Shown: in pieces, positions 5,334 through 6,133 of the stretch
Numbering within the stretch: position 1 is the first letter of the stretch
Layout: every line of letters starts with the position of its first letter
Assembly (NCBI GenBank): GCA_016926135.1
Contig: JAFGPH010000098.1
Coordinates: 1 to 6,133 of the forward strand
Direction: 5' to 3'
DNA length: 6,133 bases
Source: Deltaproteobacteria bacterium
Lineage (GTDB): Bacteria > Desulfobacterota > DSM-4660 > Desulfatiglandales > HGW-15
Notes under the pieces: model-generated
Told to the model about the DNA's origin: nothing
The model's database searches: none
What the model saw: only the letters and a program-made list of their open reading frames with translations
Translations under genes and position numbers: made by a program

Positions 5334-5544
5334 TTCAACCCCCTTTGCTCAAAAGCTGTCCAAGCGGTGGCGTAGTCGGCTTCGCGGTCGCAGCGGTCGA
5401 AAAGGCCGGTGCAGGTGATGGTGCGCTGCCGGGGGCCTCCTGGTGGAGTTGGGGGCCGACCAATTTGGAGACGAGGATAACATCGGCCACGTGGCCTTCA
5501 CGCGGGCGATGGGAGACCGGAGGGAAGTTGAGGAGGAGTGCCAT
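5330..5544 (-). pseudogene. Small frame-broken ORF between WYL regulator and fic
   Basis: From ATG 5544 one frame gives MALLLNFPPV...VILVSKLVGPQLHQEAP and then turns into Pro/Ala/Thr-rich text that stops at 5335. A second frame supplies RQRTITCTGLFDRCDREADY and AWTAFEQRGLK, ending in a TGA that overlaps the fic ATG (ATGA, 5330-5333). Adding one C to the C5 run (GGGGG at 5431-5435 on the plus strand) joins both into one 71-residue protein. The coding style on each side and the ATGA junction suggest a real gene with a one-base loss, a sequencing error, or slippage. I do not recognise the family. No Shine-Dalgarno precedes the ATG, and the frame is the one closed by the WYL stop ten bases upstream. 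The plus strand also has a plausible open frame here, so confidence is moderate. Confidence 0.4.
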
Positions 5545-5553
5545 GAGGTAAAG

Positions 5554-6133
5554 TCAGGAGACAACCTTCTCCTGTCGCTCCAAGTCTCTCCCGTATCTAA
5601 CCACGAGGGTCTCCGCCTCCGCCCGGATCTGCTCTCGCAGGTCCTCCGGTTCCAGCACCTCGGCATGTGACCCCCACCCCATGACCCAGAACCGGATCTC
5701 ATCGGTCCCGGCGACCTCCGACTCGAAGATCAATGAACCGTCCTTCTGCTCGACCATCTTCTGGCTCTGATGCCAGACCTTCTCCTTCACGTACCCAGCC
5801 ACATCGGGGGAGAACCAGATTTTCACCTTGGTGAGTGGCCCCTGGAAGACCCCGAAGCTGGTCCGCGTGAACTCCTCCAGGCTGAAGCCCTCGGGGATCT
5901 CGAACGACTCCTTGGTCTGGTGGAGTATCTTGATCCGGTCCAGGGCAAAGATCCTCACTTCATTCCTCATGTGGCAGTGGCCGATCAGGTAGAACGTGCC
6001 ATTGAAGAACCAGACCCGGTAGGCGTCCACCTTGCGCCTCGACTCCTTCTTGCGGCTCATGGTGAAGTAGACAATCTCAACGGTTTTCCTCTTCACGGCC
6101 GCATCGTTGGCTCTCTCTATGATCCCCCTGAAC
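5554..6133 (-). CDS. WYL-domain transcriptional regulator, 5'-truncated
   Basis: The frame runs from the window edge to TGA at 5554-5556 without interruption. The first in-window start-like codon (GTG at 6096) is probably internal, because upstream codons read FRGIIERANDAAV, a typical lead-in to a WYL domain. Counted from that GTG, the WYL core includes TFYLIG (34-39, F-Y-L in place of W-Y-L) and RIFALDRI (48-55). A C-terminal WCX-like extension has VKIWFSPDVAGYVKEK (91-106), then VMGWGSHAEVLEPEDLREQI (138-157). Such proteins normally have an N-terminal winged helix-turn-helix, which lies beyond this window, and sense a ligand, often a nucleotide or nucleic acid. The gene is followed on the same strand by the small broken ORF and fic with tight spacing, so it may regulate that unit. 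Confidence 0.87.
   Translation of the reverse strand, partial: FRGIIERANDAAVKRKTVEIVYFTMSRKKESRRKVDAYRVWFFNGTFYLIGHCHMRNEVRIFALDRIKILHQTKESFEIPEGFSLEEFTRTSFGVFQGPLTKVKIWFSPDVAGYVKEKVWHQSQKMVEQKDGSLIFESEVAGTDEIRFWVMGWGSHAEVLEPEDLREQIRAEAETLVVRYGRDLERQEKVVS

Noticed and set aside
5443..5670. Plus-strand ORF of 75 codons opposite the WYL gene end and the small ORF
   Set aside because: It runs opposite to a clear WYL coding region and has no ribosome binding site. Part of it reads protein-like, so it was weighed against the minus-strand frame, but the ATGA coupling to fic favours the minus strand.
1..6133. CRISPR array, tRNA or rRNA genes
   Set aside because: I saw no regularly spaced identical repeats and no tRNA cloverleaf or rRNA-like conserved stretches on reading both strands.

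Overview
The window looks like a GC-rich chromosomal segment of an anaerobic Gram-negative bacterium. An outer-membrane beta-barrel protein with a signal peptide shows two membranes, and an anaerobic (radical SAM) sulfatase-maturating enzyme shows life without oxygen. Desulfobacterota (former Deltaproteobacteria) or a relative is my best guess, but this is inferred from gene content and style, not from a marker gene.

Region 1 (1-3054, plus strand) is a sulfate-ester metabolism cluster. It holds the last 93 codons of a long arylsulfatase, an outer-membrane porin of the SphA/MetA type, and a complete anaerobic sulfatase-maturating enzyme (anSME). The maturase would convert the active-site Cys or Ser of the sulfatase to formylglycine, and the barrel could admit or export the substrate or product. 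A 125-bp almost fully palindromic element with perfect 15-bp ends starts on the base after the porin stop codon and separates it from the anSME gene.

Region 2 (3055-4513) is accessory. A vapBC toxin-antitoxin pair (3275-3984) lies between two imperfect direct repeats (3181-3267 and 4077-4165). Each repeat encodes the same short protein tail (DAVLEI..., WTW, stop) plus adjoining non-coding DNA. The upstream copy contains a strong promoter placed so that vapB mRNA would be leaderless or nearly so. The downstream copy is a decayed fragment. The 529 bases after vapC have no convincing gene, but hold an exact extended -10 promoter motif and several hairpins.

Region 3 (4436-6133) is a second toxin-antitoxin-like locus. 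A 70-residue protein with the Fic-inhibitory motif (SSAIEG) is encoded on the plus strand behind its own promoter. A Fic AMP-transferase with an intact HPFREGNGR motif is on the minus strand. The two genes are convergent and their 3' ends overlap by 47 bp. On the minus strand, fic is preceded by a small frame-broken ORF and by a WYL-domain regulator whose N-terminus lies outside the window, so the three could form one transcript.
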